Positions 63,323 to 64,000 of a stretch of 64,000 bases of DNA are shown here, piece after piece (within the stretch, counting starts at the first letter, position 1; each line of letters begins with the position of its first letter). A program made the position numbers and the translations under genes. Source of the DNA: JAJCYL01 sp040222875 (lineage in GTDB: Bacteria > Bacteroidota > Bacteroidia > Cytophagales > Cyclobacteriaceae). Location: the NCBI GenBank assembly GCA_040222875.1, contig JAVKCG010000005.1, positions 124,001 to 188,000 of the forward strand. Direction: 5' to 3'. The notes under the pieces were generated by a model. The model made no database searches. It had not been told where the DNA came from and saw only the letters and a program-made list of their open reading frames with translations.

Positions 63323-64000
63323 ATGAACAGGGTATTAATCTTTCTGCTTTTATTGTCATCCTGCGATCTAATCCAGTTCAAGCAAGATCAGGGCGACGAT
63401 CAGGAAAGTAAGGCAGTTGCCAGGGTAAAAAATACCTATCTCAATCAAAGTGACCTTGTGGGTATAGTTCCAGACAACATTTCCATTGCTGACAGCATTC
63501 AGATTGTGAACCAGTACATTGATAGCTGGATCAAAAAACAACTGATGATCGACAAGGCTTCAACTAGTATTCAATTAAATGAATCTGAGCTGGAGCGCAA
63601 AGTACTCGACTATCGATATGCACTGATCGTTCATGAATATGAGAAAATTGCCGTTAACCAGATGTTGGAGACCCAGGTAACAGAGGAGGAAATTCTGGAA
63701 TATTACAATGACAAGCAGGACAACTTCATCTTGAAGCAGAATATTATTCGCGGATTGTTTGTTAAGCTTCCAAAGGAGGCACCCCGGATTACCAACATCA
63801 GGAACCAGGTGAGGTCTTACCCAAATGCAAATTTGGAGGAAATGCGGTCATATTGCTATCAATTCGCTAAACTTAGTCACCTTGATGATTCGCTTTGGGT
63901 CAATTTCAATGAGATCATAAAAAACACCCCGCTAGCCAGCATTCCTAACAAGGTGCAATATTTGAGGTCTAACAATTTTGTAGAAACATCAGATGATGAA
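63323..64000 (+). CDS. SurA-like peptidyl-prolyl isomerase-type lipoprotein (3' partial)
   Basis: An open frame of 226 codons that runs off the window end. The signal peptide ends in lipobox LLSSC (MNRVLIFLLLLSSCDLIQ). The mature part is helical: VNQYIDSWIKKQLMIDKA, ELERKVLDYRYALIVHEYE and VTEEEILEYYNDKQDNFILK. That last segment is the linker that precedes the parvulin domain in SurA/PrsA proteins. The C-terminal catalytic parvulin domain lies beyond the window, so isomerase activity cannot be judged. It probably chaperones outer-membrane or secreted proteins. Confidence 0.8.
   Translation, partial: MNRVLIFLLLLSSCDLIQFKQDQGDDQESKAVARVKNTYLNQSDLVGIVPDNISIADSIQIVNQYIDSWIKKQLMIDKASTSIQLNESELERKVLDYRYALIVHEYEKIAVNQMLETQVTEEEILEYYNDKQDNFILKQNIIRGLFVKLPKEAPRITNIRNQVRSYPNANLEEMRSYCYQFAKLSHLDDSLWVNFNEIIKNTPLASIPNKVQYLRSNNFVETSDDE

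Overview
The window looks like a chromosomal segment of a Bacteroidota species, most probably order Cytophagales. The grounds are type IX secretion hallmarks (a PorP/SprF-family protein, a giant gliding-motility-associated C-terminal-domain protein and a BNR-repeat protein with a T9SS sorting tail), an OmpA/PD40 protein, several DUF families mainly known from Bacteroidota, LytS-type sensor kinases, and promoter-like TANNTTTG boxes a short distance upstream of starts. No phage, plasmid, insertion sequence or CRISPR array was recognised. Species-level placement is not possible from reading alone.

Layout. 1-2 kb: 3' part of an OmpA/PD40 gene and tiny membrane ORFs. 2-9 kb: class V aminotransferase, M16 peptidase with an orphan MazE-type antitoxin, an ECF sigma factor with a YCII-fused anti-sigma-like protein, and a lipoprotein. 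9-13.4 kb: purD and polA. 13.9-14.6 kb: a gene-free, hairpin-dense block with a duplicated 57-bp core. 14.5-18.3 kb: two LytS-type histidine kinases (one without its phospho-acceptor His) behind a secreted SSSSE-repeat protein. 18.5-25 kb: three small exported proteins, a FabH-like ketosynthase, a DUF6702/HupE pair and an M1 peptidase. 25-33 kb: peroxiredoxin, a second ECF sigma/anti-sigma pair (SigK/RskA type), Nfu, two MFS-type carriers, a Tat-exported epimerase and a TupA-like ATP-grasp protein. 33-42 kb: GntP permease opposite a sugar isomerase-like protein, then phoH-comEC-recQ on the minus strand, a SAM hydrolase-family gene, an ABM monooxygenase and tRNA-Leu(CAA). 42-59 kb: GT-C/TPR membrane protein, a large lipoprotein with an outer-membrane barrel protein, two very large T9SS substrates, PorP/SprF and a frameshifted TonB-like/TPR gene. 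59-64 kb: ATP-grasp protein, a complete RsbU-RsbV-RsbW-type partner-switch operon and the start of a SurA-like lipoprotein.

How genes work together. Two sigma/anti-sigma modules, a partner-switching cassette and a LytS pair make the window rich in envelope signalling. The T9SS proteins (47.6-58.4 kb) form a surface-protein cluster. phoH-comEC-recQ combines RNA-related, DNA-uptake and recombination functions.

The least explained material is non-coding. Degenerate 7-bp-periodic arrays (core AGAYNNN on one strand) occupy three intergenic gaps, two of them as inverted arms. The 13.9-14.5 kb block carries about a dozen hairpins. Other points of interest are apparent loss of the proofreading-exonuclease residues in Pol I, the pseudokinase-like LytS partner and the YCII/anti-sigma fusion.
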